A stretch of DNA of 64,000 nt from Adiantum capillus-veneris. Taxonomy: Eukaryota > Streptophyta > Polypodiopsida > Polypodiales > Pteridaceae. The stretch's first letter is position 1; every line of letters starts with the position of its first letter. Below the pieces are notes generated by a model. It did not search any database and was not told where the DNA came from. It saw only the letters and a program-made list of their open reading frames with translations. Where the stretch lies: positions 91,539,747-91,603,746 of the forward strand of contig CM043954.1 of NCBI GenBank assembly GCA_014529385.2, written 5' to 3'. Below are positions 47,752 to 58,625 of the stretch, in pieces. The translations under genes and the position numbers were made by a program.

Positions 47752-48165
47752 CGTGTAATGTACCCAACATTTTTCACTAAAAGTATTTCATTTACTTTGC
47801 AAATATTTAAGGTTTGCATTTTATTAATTCAATTTAGAGCATTCTAATGGAACGATCCGATTGAAAATTGGACTCTAGAACTACTAATTATGACCCTTAT
47901 TCACTTGAAAACAATAGGCTGATGGAAAACTTAAGCCTCAAGACTGTATCAAAGATAGGAGTTGATCTTTTAGGAAAGAGAGAGCAATTTTAGGAAAGAA
48001 AGAGAGGAGGAGCTTAGTTTAGAGCACTTTTCTTGGAATCCAAGCTTCATCTAAGAGGTTCAAAATGGCACATCGAAATCCATGTCCGCAAAAAAAAAAA
48101 GAACCATGAACGTACACGAACTTATCTCTCTTTGCTTTCCTCTATTCTTAGTTGGTCTTGAGAGC

Positions 48166-48176
48166 CTATATAAAAA
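48166..48176 (+). promoter_or_regulatory. TATA-like box before CT-rich leader
   Basis: CTATATAAAAA followed about 100 bp later by a pyrimidine-rich stretch and an ATG at 48,418. This arrangement is typical of plant core promoters and LTR promoters. The transcript it would serve is not identified. Confidence 0.4.
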
Positions 48177-48269
48177 CCCCTCTCCCTTCACTTTGATGAG
48201 ACACAGACACACACTCTTAGAAGTGGAAGCTCTTTTATGTTGACGTCGGAGTTACCTTCTCTCCCTCAA

Positions 48270-48270
<1 letters not shown>

Positions 48271-48317
<47 letters not shown>
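48271..48317. repeat. (CT)n microsatellite
   Basis: More than 20 CT units with one TT interruption. Confidence 0.95.
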
Positions 48318-48320
<3 letters not shown>

Positions 48321-49555
48321 CTCTTACCTTCAAGCCATCTCCATCTCCATCTCCCTCTCTACCATCGTCGGTTCTTGAGCTCTCTCTCTCTCTTTCCTTT
48401 TTCTCTTTCGTGATACGATGGCCCCAAAGCAAGTGACTCAAAGCTCGAAGGACACTCATGTCGCTCCACCTCTAAGAAAGGTGCACAGGAAGGCATCAAC
48501 TACTCCAAATGTTGCTTAAGCAAAGGTATTGGTTGTGGAAGAAGTCAAAGCCGTCCAACCTCAAATACGAGAGGTAATCGAACGTGTCGATGATCCGATA
48601 AGACAAATTTATAGTTTTGCATTTCTATTCATGTTGACTTGGAAAGCTAAGCATAGGGAATCCCTTAAGCTGTCAAGAAACGTGATTCTATCACAAGAAA
48701 CAAGCATATGTTTTCACAAATTACTGAAAGAATTGTTCGACAAATTTTCATTGTTTGTTAAATGTTATTGCTTAATAAATTGTTATTGCTTGATAAGTTG
48801 TTACTAATTGATATGAATAATTGGTTAATCATGTTCGAAGAATCATTTAAAAAGAAGAATTCTTGAAAGAATATCTCTTGTTGTTCCTCCTGGGTAGCGA
48901 GATGATTCCGCGGTTAGCGGAGATTAAGTTGATGTTATCACTTCTCTTTTTGTTCCTCGCGGGTAGCGGGATGCCTCGTGGTTAGCGAGATGGGAAGGTT
49001 GTGCAATTTGTGGATTAGTGAATAAATCCTTTGCAAAGGCTCTGTTGGTTAGACAGAGAAAGTCCGCGGGTAGAGACAAACTTTATGAAAGCCAACGAAA
49101 AACTTGACTAGCTATAGCACTTAGCGAGCGATATGTTTACTTTGCCAAAGTTAGAAAAGGTGAGAGAGAGGAATATCTCTAGAGTGTACTGAAGGGGGGG
49201 AAGGGGGAGGAGATCTTGCAAAAAGAGGTTAACACCAAACCTGTTTCACAATTAGCTCTTCAGTGGTGTCAACCATACAAGAGGAGTAGGAGGGATTAAA
49301 TAGGTATCCACGTGAGAGAGGAGGGGTTCCCAAGGTGGTAGGTATAGGGTTTAAAGAGGAGGAGGCCTCTTTAATAGAGGAGAATTAGCTCTTTAAATGG
49401 GGTAGGAAAAGGAGGGAAAGAGGGACGTTTAAAGAGTGTTTACTAGGGGGTACAAAGAGAAAGGAACTATGACAAAAACATTTATGCTGAAAAGGAGGGT
49501 AGTAGGGGGGGACTATGACCAAAAATTAATGGAGGAAAAGGAGGGTAGTAGGGGG

Positions 49556-49558
<3 letters not shown>

Positions 49559-49589
<31 letters not shown>
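49559..49589. repeat. 31-base G homopolymer
   Basis: 31 consecutive G on the plus strand (C on the element's sense strand), with seven more G just before it after a single A. It lies at the 3' side of the Penelope-like coding region. An imperfect ~50-bp duplication (GGAGGGTAGTAGGGGGGGA) precedes it at about 49,460-49,558. Confidence 0.9.
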
Positions 49590-49590
<1 letters not shown>

Positions 49591-51239
49591 GTTTAAGGAA
49601 TGAACAGGGGAGGCAAGGAAAAAGGGGAGTGGGGTTCTTTTTCGAGAGAACATTGCCCAGATTAGGTGCATTTAGCCAACAGATGACCAGTTTGGAAATA
49701 GGGGGGAGTTTGGATTTTTTTACAAGAAGATTAGAAAGAGGTTGGTTAATGGAGCGACCTAAGTTGAGTTTGCGTCTGAAGGGTGAAAAGGAAATTTTGA
49801 CAATGGAAGGTTGGGCATTCTTGTGGTTACCCTTTAAAAGGAGAGAGGGCCTAGATGCATAGGTTACATAAAGAAAGCACGCTTTCAAAAAAGGTGCAGG
49901 GTATCCTTTGGCCCTCAGCCGATAGAACAAGAGGTTGCGAATAGAAATAAAACCCTCAAGTGAGTTTTCCCTAATGATATACCTCTTGAGCTCCGATAAA
50001 ACAAAGGCAATTTTCTAGTGGGTAGGGTGCCAAGATTGCCATGGGATGTAGTTGTAAGAGTTAAGAGGTTTTTGGTGGCAATGAGTGTCCAAAATCCCTT
50101 TAGAGGAAAAGGAGGGCCCTTTAAAAAAGTGTATGTCCAAAATAAAAGCTTCCTGGGAGGAGATGAATTAAGGGAGTGATCATATATGCTCTTGGAGAGG
50201 ATGTCCATACTCAAGGAAGTGCTTTTCTAAGCCGACAGGGGGGGCCATCCCACACTCCAAAAGCATCGTCTATGAACCTTAAAGTATAGGAGAGAAGGGG
50301 AAGAGACAAGGTTCCCGCCTTCTTCCAAAGAGCAAAGAAAAAGACATGCATATACCACCGCAAAATTGGACCCCATAGGGGTTCCTTTAACCTGATGCCA
50401 AAACTTTCCTTTGAAAGAGATGTAGTGATGGTTGAGAATGAGAGAGACAAGGGATAGAATGAAGTTGACTTTGGGATATGGAAAGAGACCTAGAATAGAG
50501 CTTTTCATAGCATTAAGCCCTTCCTGGATAGGAATGCTAGGGTACAGGGATTCTATGTCAAAGGCAAAGAGAGTGACATGGGGGGAGGAGGGGATAGAGA
50601 CCACCACTTCGGGGAATTTTCTAGGATATAACCCTTGTAGGAACAAATGGGGTAGCCTACAAGGATAGGTTTATGAATTTTGGGTAAAAGGAAGAAGGGA
50701 CAAGGTTTGGGAGGGGCATGAGAAGAGGTGAGGATAAACGCTCTCTCTTTGGAAGGTAGGAGATGAAAGTTTGTAACAATGGCAAAAAGAGTGGATTGAA
50801 CAAAAGGCAAAGGAGGGGTAGAGATGAGAGACTAGGTGAGAGGGTCCAAGAGATGGCATAGTACTTCTTTATTGTACCAAGATTGGGAGAGAATGACGGG
50901 GCCAAGGTTCTTGTCAGCCGGTTTAATTAAAATTTTATGATCATTTTTAAGGGAAGAAATGGCGTCCAACAAGAAGGTTTTGGGAAGGAAAGGAGAAGAA
51001 AGATTAAGGAGGGGTTTTAAATGTGAGAAAGTACAATCAAAGGCAAGCCTCAAGAGGGAGGGTTCCAAGAGGGATTAGGGAGAGAAAAGGAAGGAGTGAG
51101 AGGGAGCACATTATTGAAAAAAAAATTGAGTTGTATGCTTCTCTCGAGGTTGGAGTATGCTCCGAAGATAGAAGAAGAAGGTGGAGGAGGGGAGGGGGGA
51201 TGGTAGTTGAGTTCTAGGCCTAAAACTCTACGCTCCAAC

Positions 51240-51243
<4 letters not shown>

Positions 51244-51296
<53 letters not shown>
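51244..51296. repeat. (GA)n microsatellite inside the Penelope-like ORF
   Basis: About 26 GA units on the plus strand, read as repeated Leu-Ser on the coding strand, placed directly before the 'SSLERRVLGLELNY' motif. Confidence 0.95.
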
Positions 51297-51299
<3 letters not shown>

Positions 51300-52636
51300 G
51301 CTAGGTTGTGAACGGAGAGGTTAGAAATCTTATGCTCTAAAGTAAAAAGTGTTTTTTTACCCAAGGCTAAGATTTTGTAGACATGGGGGTTGGTGAGGGG
51401 GAGCCAATACTTAGAACTTTTTCTATAATTGTGGCAACAGGGGAAGAAAAAAGGAGTTACATGGAGGAGAGATCCAAAGGTAAGGAAAGAGAGGGGTTTG
51501 GGAGAAGAGAAAGTGGACCCAAGTGGAAGGGTGCTCAAGGCCTATTTCTTCCTCCTCCATTGCAAGTTTTTTGAAATTCTAGGTTTAGAAGGGAGACTAT
51601 GCTTTGGGTGGGGATGTTGAGGGTGAGGGAAAGGGGTGGAAGAGGAAGAAGAGCCCAGAGGATAAATAGGTGTTTTCAAAAGGGGAGGGATATAGGTGAG
51701 GTTGGGAGAGGGGGGAGGAGGAAAAAGGGGGCTCTTGGAGGAGGAGATCAATGGCGGTTTACAAGGGGTGTAGGAGGAAGAGAGGATCCCCGGGGAGGAG
51801 GGTTTAGGTTTTTTGAAAGGTTGATAAAAACCCTCTTCATGAGAGGCTCTTGCCAAAGGGAGGGGTTTTTTATTGTGGACTACACGATGGGAGTTTTTAA
51901 GGTTAGAAGGACTCTTTGGGGGAGGTGAGAGAAGGTTCTTCATTTGAGTGGTATCCTCATGATGCACCAATTCACCCACCGTTTCTTCCTTGGGTAGAGA
52001 TTCCGCTTCATCCAAAATGGTAGCTTGAGTCCTCTTCCTTGCATTATGGGCCGCCGTGTTTAAGGAAGAGGCCAAATGGGTTTGGAGGATTTTATTTTAA
52101 AGTTGAGCATCAAACTCATGTAGCGAGGAAAGCTTCCAAGAGAGGAGTTGATTGGCCCATGTCAAGGGTTAGACTCTTGGAAAAGAGATGGAGGCAAGCT
52201 TCTTGGTGAGGTCAAGGAGCCTCTCTTCAACTATGTCGCGGTAAGAATCAAAGCTTTTTTGAAGGTTGTTGACAAGAATACCTTGGGTGTGAATGTAGGC
52301 TTGGGTGCAATCCAATTGGAATTGGATGTTAAGAGCTTCTATTTTGGCACTCAAGAGTGCTTGTGCTTGAGAGTCCTCTAGGGAGATGCGGGAAGGCTTC
52401 ATACAAAAACTAAGGGGTATTTTTGGTTGGCGAGAAGATTTTGCAAATAAGTGAGGTGCGAAGAGGCTTTGTGGAGCTTATGGTTAAGGGTTTTGAACTC
52501 CACTAAAGAGAGTGTAACAATTTTGTCAAATTCCAAGGGCTTGTTGATGGCGTTAAGAATGGGTAGAGTTTCAATAGGCGGGTTCATGGCTAGGGATGGG
52601 CCAAAAGTGAAGGAAGAGGAGTTTGGGGGAATGTTA

Positions 52637-53026
52637 GCAGCAAGCTAACACAGACACCATTTTTCGGAGTTCTCTTTGTAAAACATTTATTATTTTGATA
52701 AATCGGAAATATTGTAACTCCTATTTTCTCGGATAAACTCTGTAATTAACGAGCCGGAGCTACAAGCTTCCAGATTATAGCAGCCAGTCATTACCCAACT
52801 TTGGTAGAACTCCAGATTATTAGTTTTGACCACCCAACAACCTTAGCTAAGGTATAAAAGCCAATTTTTGTAAGTTTTTAATAAGTTTTGGATAAGAAAT
52901 ACACAGCGTGAGCTAACGGTGCTCACTCCTCTCCTTCTCGCGCTTCCTACTCTCTCCCCGGTTGTCACATTGCGATTGCGTTTGTTGCATTACAACCGTA
53001 GGTAAGAGCTCTACACATTATGTCAT
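52637..53026 (+). repeat. Possible solo LTR-like block
   Basis: Contains a good TATA box (GGTATAAAAGCC, about 52,850), starts near a TGTTAGC (52,632) and ends in TCTACACATTATGTCA. Next, 'TTTTGGCGTCGCCGACC' (53,029-53,045) resembles a tRNA primer site. No second copy, no downstream gag or pol, so this is tentative. Confidence 0.3.
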
Positions 53027-53045
53027 AGATTTTGGCGTCGCCGAC

Positions 53046-55504
53046 CCGCGGCCTAATTTCATCATAACTAGAAATTTACACTTTTAAATCAAAAACTAAG
53101 CATAGGTGAGGTATTGGGGCATCATTGCTAAGCATCTAGATGCATTCTGAGTTGAAAACGACTAGGTCAAAAATCCACTGCTGTTAATAATTGCGATTTT
53201 GGAACTTAACCTAAAGTGGGATTTGAGACCATAAGCGTGTGTGCTTAGGTCTTATAAACTTGTCCTAGAAGTTTTATTACATTTGGATGTCATTTGATGC
53301 TGTAATGGATGTGATTTGTTTGCCGATGAGCGATTAGCTTTTGGTGATTTCAGTCACTTGAGTGTAGCCTGAGTTAGATGCGAGTTGATAGTTGTTTTTT
53401 TAGAGATTGACAACGTCTTGTAGCCTCTATGCACTAGTTGAGTCAGCTTCATCCCATGGTTTGACAAATTAATCGTGGTTCTCGCTAATACTGTAATAAG
53501 ATAGGATGGTGAGGTTAGATATGCATCCCACATTTGACGTCGTTGCCAGAGATTGAAGAGACCTAAACTAGGTAAAAACACGTGCGTCTTGTGTAGTTGT
53601 CCTTTAACTTCCTTTAGGTTCACCTAGAGTTCAAAAATTTCTTTTAGTAACCGCATAGCTTAAGATTGTCGTCTTTTGCTGTGTAGAGGTAGCTTGGAAG
53701 TAATCGTACTTGTTGAGTGCCTTTAGGATTGTAGGATTGTAGAATTAAATTAGGATTTTGAGATTGATTGGTAGACGAGACAAGTTTTAAGATCAGTGCT
53801 CAGAAAAGCATAAAACACAAGAAAACGAGTGTTTGTGGACACTTTTCACAACCCCATTGCATGAGAATCTAGGAGTAGGGTAAGTAGGATCCGAGGTGGA
53901 TTTCAGAACATTGCTCTCTCTGAAAGAATCAAGTGTGAGTTGTTATTGGAAGTTGTAGAATTTCACGTCTACGGCTAGAAATAGCTCGAAAAGACTCAAA
54001 ACCACTCAATCCGACTAGAGAGTAAGTGTAAGAGTTGTCTGAACCAGTTGGCAAGCTCAAGGACACTTCGAGGTAAAAATTTAAAGAATTGATCAAAACT
54101 CAGATTATTTACTTTTTCTTGACATTTTAGGTCAAATTAAGTTTTGACTTAATTCATGGGCTTAAAATATCTCATATAAGGACTGTCTTTGAAAAAATTG
54201 CAAAAAAGTGTTCATTTCAAGCCTAAAGTTAATAATCGTGATTATTAACTTTCTGCTCTAAATTGACCAAGATTCATACCATTGACTCATTGCATGTGTA
54301 CAAACAACTTTTGTAAAGGCCCAAGAGATTTGGATCACCAAATTGCTGCTAGTAGATGATGTGGGACAAACGATCGCGATCTTTGTACCTCTCCAGAATG
54401 TTGTGACAGTGATAGAATATGTTCCTGATAGTCCCCTGTAGCTCCCCTTCAAGTTTCGTGTGATTCCGATATGATTTGCATGGTGAACGGGTGTGATGAC
54501 TGTAGAGCTGTGTAGAAGGACATAGGCAGATTACTTGGCTTTAGTGTGATTGATTTGCTTGTAGAGTTAGTAGTTGCGTCTCTTCGAGTTCACTTCATTA
54601 GGGTTGACATCCTAGTGAGTTTCCATGCCTCATCCGAGTCGCTTCCCCTGTATCGATAATTTTATGTTGATGCTTGAGAGCTATCTATGGACGGCCGTCG
54701 CGGCGACCTGCAAACAATTGCAGATCCATGATCTCCACCCAAATCGGAGATCATATGTGGCAGTTATGGAAGGCCAAAAATCATAAAATTTTCCACCTCG
54801 TTTTTGGGGGGAAAAGTGCATCCTTTGACCACTCTTATACATCTCTTACACACGTACCATTATTGCACACATGGCGTACACCTATTCGTCAAAATATTAA
54901 TCACCCCTATAAGCTCATGGCAAATAAAGAAGCCCTCCTACACCCATCCTCTTCCTAATTGCAAGCCTCCATAGCCACGACCCTAACAAACAAACACTTC
55001 ATGACAGCCACTCTTCACAATCCTCACACAACGTATGACAATTTGCCAACATGGCGATTCCGACCTTGGCGGCTCCACCTAATCACATTTTTGCTAGTGT
55101 GGCCCTCCTTGCCCGTTTGGGAGCTCCACACAAGCGTCTGGTCCATTTTTACTCTTTTTTTTTGCTCGCATGGATGATGCAGATCGCCCCAAAAAATGTA
55201 CCTAACTTCCCCTCCCATGATCTCACCGGTGGAGCTTCTTTTAATCAATGTTGAGGGTGACTGACTAGGCAGTGCTTCACAATATAAAACACATAATGGC
55301 TCAAGAAAAAATAAATTACATCAACAAGGAGATTCCACCATGGAAAACCTGCACCTTGTTGCTCCATGACAATGCACAGAGTGTGTGTCTCCTCTCCTTC
55401 CCATAAACCTGCCCTCACACACAGTGGGTGTGTCCTCTCCTTCCCATAACCCTACCCTCACATACACACCTATTGTGCCTTCCCTTTGGCTCCACCTTGT
55501 CCCC
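53046..55504. other. Stretch without recognisable genes
   Basis: About 2.5 kb with only short, unconvincing frames. A short tandem duplication ('TGTGTCTCCTCTCCTTCCC', two units of about 45 bp) lies at 55,384-55,470. Nothing else identified. Confidence 0.4.
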
Positions 55505-55510
55505 GCATGT

Positions 55511-56009
55511 TGTCATGCCGCTTTGCGGGCACGGTGAGAAAATGCAATACTGAACGGCATTTAGAAGTTTTTACCGAATTATGATTTATGCTAGGGTTTG
55601 ATTATGTCATCAAATCCTTGACATGTATGCTAACTGTGGTTTTCAAAGGCCAGAAAGGCTCTAGGAAGGCCTAAACAAGATGGCAAGACAAGCAGAGCTA
55701 CATAGAAAAAGATATGCCAGTGTGATGTTGGAATGCTTTGCAAATCCCCGAGGGATTTGACAAGTACAAGTGAATGATCAGAGATGATGTTTGTGGGTAA
55801 AGTTCAATTGCTCAAGTTGTGAATCCTATCGGTCTTTCTGATTTGGCAATCAGAGTCCTGAGTAGCAAGCTATGAGCTGTCAAAGTTGGGACGGGAGCCG
55901 GTTCCGGGGTGGCGGTTCAGGGGCGGAATAGTCGCATTGAGAGATGTGCCATCGAAGATTTTGGGTGGTTATAAATGTTCTTATGAGAAGTGTGTGAAGA
56001 ATCGGGTCT
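55511..56009 (+). repeat. 5' LTR of element F
   Basis: Highly similar to 59,441-59,938, with a ~14-base extra segment (CCGGGGTGGCGGTT) and scattered substitutions. The last ~20 bases are missing or replaced after GGGTCT. Confidence 0.75.
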
Positions 56010-56098
56010 CTAATTTAACTTTAGAGAAAATAATGTATACCATTATATAAGTAACTCAAAGTTTTACATTATCGACTTATAGTGGTTTACAAAACTGC

Positions 56099-57010
56099 CT
56101 ATTGTTGTTGAGCTCTAGGATTACTAACTGTAGCCAAGCAAGTGGCTCTTTCATCTTCCTCGTTCATTAAGGTTGGTTCTCCTATGATTGCATAAGCTCT
56201 GGCGCCTCTTGCTCTTCCTCTACCTTGTCCTCCATTTCTACCTCCTCTTAGATTATCTCCTTGATTTTGAGAAATGGCTCTAACAGTAGTTCGAGGGTTT
56301 TTCTCTTCAGGACAGTTATTTCTATAGTACCCCATTTGATTGCATCCATAGCACCTAACGTTTGGGAAGGTCTGCTCCAAGTTTATCGCTGTAGCTAGTC
56401 CACGTTGTTGGTATCCTTGGTTGAAAGTCCCCCTGGCTCTTCCTCTAAAATTATTAAATCCATTATAGATTCTTATGGAGTTGGTTCCTTTGGATGCAAG
56501 AGGCTTAGCCCTGAGAAGGACATCCTGTATTGATGTAGGCCTCATGGCTTCGAGACGTGTACTCAAGGGTTTGTTGAGGCCTTGACAGAAACGGGCAATT
56601 TGTTGCTCCATGGCATCTGGGGAGCATAGCATCGTAAAGACACAAACTTGGTGTAGTACTCCTCTAATGAAATTCCTAGCTGGCGTAGACCAAAGAACTC
56701 GTTCATCTTGATAGCCTGATGTGCAGAAGGGAGATAACTTTCTTTGATTGCCTACTTCATTTTCTCCCAAGATGGACTACTCGTGGGATTATCTCTGCAG
56801 TGTTGCTTCCACCAAAGTTTGGTATCTCCGCTGAGATGAAACATACCCAACATTGTTTGGTTTTTCGAAGCAGTTCCTGTAGTTTAAAATAGTCGTCCAT
56901 AGCATCTAACCATGCATCGGCATCTCGTTCTAAATTGGGTCCCTCTCCCTTGAAAGTAGGGAGTTGAACTTGCTTTAGTAATAATTTCTTCTCTTGAGCA
57001 ACAGTGTAAA
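56099..57010 (-). pseudogene. Ty3/gypsy gag remnant inside F
   Basis: Minus strand: 'VQLPTFKGEGPNLERDADAW' and 'LDAMDDYFKLQ', 'GMFHLSGDTKLWWKQHC', 'MNEFFGLRQLG', then in another frame 'MEQQIARFCQGLNKPLSTRL' and a zinc knuckle 'CYGCNQMGYYRNNC', in which the His is replaced by Tyr. It ends in a Gly/Arg-rich tail and a stop at 56,099. This is a plant gypsy gag (retrotransposon gag domain) of a type different from G1. No protease or RT follows: 90 bp later F's LTR begins. It is either a gag-only non-autonomous element or a truncated one. Confidence 0.8.
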
Positions 57011-57419
57011 GGCTATTTACGCGAGTATTTCCCTGAGATTGAATTAGTGGAATTTAGTACTAGATGAAATCTATCTTACTTATGTTTTTAACTTATTTGC
57101 ACACAAGATGAAGACAATTGCCAAGCCATAAACAAAACTCCTTATAGCATACCCATGAGAACCATAGTATGTACAAGAGTTAATACAATCCATGAAGGTC
57201 CTACTATGTACAAGGGTGACGACAATCCTATACTAGAATCTTGTGGAGTTTGGGTGAATCAGATATAGGATCAAAATATACAACATCTTTTGGTCCATTA
57301 AAACTAGGGCCTACACCTATGGGCCTAATTCTACCTGGGTAAATTACTTTAGACACCTGATCAAACACCCACTGATTTTTTGATACTTGGACATCATTTA
57401 GGGTTTCCTCTGAATTCTC

Positions 57420-57740
57420 TTTTGGATTAGTTTGTTATTTTTCTCCTTTTATTTTCCACTAAAATTAGTGTAGTTCTGCTGAGATAATTAATTAAACTAA
57501 TTATCTGAGGCTAAGATAATTATCACGAGTTTCAAAAGATGTACTTTTTCTCTGCTAATTATCTCAAAGCATTTTGGATTAGTTTACTATTTTCCCCCTT
57601 TTATTTTTTCCTAAAACTAGTATAATTCTGCTGAGATAATTAGTTAAACTAATTATCTAAGGTTAAGATAATTATCACAAGTTTCATACAACATGATTTA
57701 CGTCTGATAATTATCTCAAAGTATTTTGGATTAATTTGAT
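57420..57740. repeat. AT-rich tandem repeats, ~150-bp period
   Basis: Units beginning TTTTGGATTAGTTT at about 57,421, 57,571 and 57,724. Each carries CCCCTTTTATTTT, then 'TAATTCTGCTGAGATAATTA' and the palindromic 'TAATTATCT...AGATAATTA'. The third unit decays after about 60 bp. Upstream of the gag, perhaps part of its leader or LTR. Confidence 0.75.
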
Positions 57741-58625
57741 CATTTCCCCCTTTACTTTTCTCTTAAAAACAGTGTAATTCTGCTTAAATAATTATAAAAA
57801 TTACTCAAAAAATTACAAGATAATTTTTCTAGCATAATGACAGTCTAACACAGTTCTGATAATTATCTCATCTTAATCTAAATTTAATTAGTATAATTAT
57901 CATTAATTTATGATTAAAATGAGTAATTTCAACCCTAATATGATATAATAATTAATTAAATTAGTATCCTTAAGCTTAATCACAATAATCAACAGAGAAT
58001 TTTGAATTAGGAGAAATTTTAGAGTATACATAGGTTTAATCTTCAATTAATGAAGAAAATTGTAAATAGGTTAACATAGTTTTACTAATTAAAAAAGGTT
58101 AGTGCTAATTACCATTGATTAACCAACTAGAGCTTTGCTCTCTAGTGATTTCTACGTAGAGGTCTCTCTAGATGAGAGAGAATGTACCAAGGCTCTGAGT
58201 CTCTTTGAAATTGTGAAGCAAGGGGTCATATTTATAGGTTTATGGGCACTCACAGGCTGGAAATGGCAATAACTTGCATCCTAAGCATCCCTACAGCTCC
58301 GAAAATGTCCCCCTGCTGCTAAATCTAGTCTGGGAAAGTTCATCATTACCCCACATAGTCCCCCCAGATACACAGAATCGATTTTCTGCTAGTTTGTTGA
58401 CTTTTAATGATTAATTTTGGAGTAATAATTACTGAAACCATTCAACTTTACTTAACTAATTAAATTCATAGTGTAACCTTTCAGAGCCGTTAACTTTTCC
58501 AGATTTTATCAAAATTCTGTTCTAAAAAATTCTAACTATAGTAAAGCTCTGGTTACGGTTCCAAAAATACCAATATTTGTCATAGTTGGATCATTCTACA
58601 GTGTTTTCTTAACAACCAAGTTAAT

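Larger units (their letters stand above)
47752..49440. other. Unresolved stretch with promoter-like block
   Basis: Starts with TGTAATGTACCCAACA at 47,754, which could be the end of an unidentified element. It contains a TATA-like box, a CT microsatellite and an ATG-led short frame at 48,418 ('MAPKQVTQSSKD', 32 codons). Two copies of a ~70-bp unit with GGTAGCG and GGTTAGCG lie at 48,881 and 48,950. No full gene recognised. Confidence 0.4.
49526..52587 (-). pseudogene. Penelope-like element, endonuclease-less type
   Basis: Minus-strand coding region of about 1,000 residues with breaks. N-terminal part (52,587-51,542): a helical, coiled-coil-like stretch ('NNLQKSFDSYRDIVEERLLDL') and a Ser/Pro-rich region. 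Then come the Penelope-specific pre-RT motif 'LERRVLGLELNYHPP', 'ILIKPADKNLGPVIL', 'FFLLPKIHKP', RT 'FAFDIESLYPSIPIQEGL', 'VKGTPMGSNFA', and the catalytic 'LRFIDDAFGVWDG'. Downstream: 'LNSYNYIPWQSWHP', 'ELKRYIIRENS', 'YRLRAKGYP' and 'ICWLNAPNLGNVL'. These belong to Penelope-like RTs, close to the Athena/Coprina type. No GIY-YIG endonuclease follows; coding ends in a C-rich tract. At least three frameshifts and stops. Confidence 0.85.

Noticed and set aside
49340..49360. Telomere-like ATAGGGTTTA next to the Penelope-like element
   Set aside because: A single degenerate unit; no tandem telomere repeats on either side.
51599..51928. Plus-strand Gly/Arg-rich frame opposite the Penelope-like ORF
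   Set aside because: It is the reverse of a Ser/Pro-rich coding segment; the minus strand carries the recognisable element.
54674..55254. Short plus-strand frames between the Penelope-like element and F
   Set aside because: Under 100 codons, no motifs, no codon pattern distinguishing them from chance.
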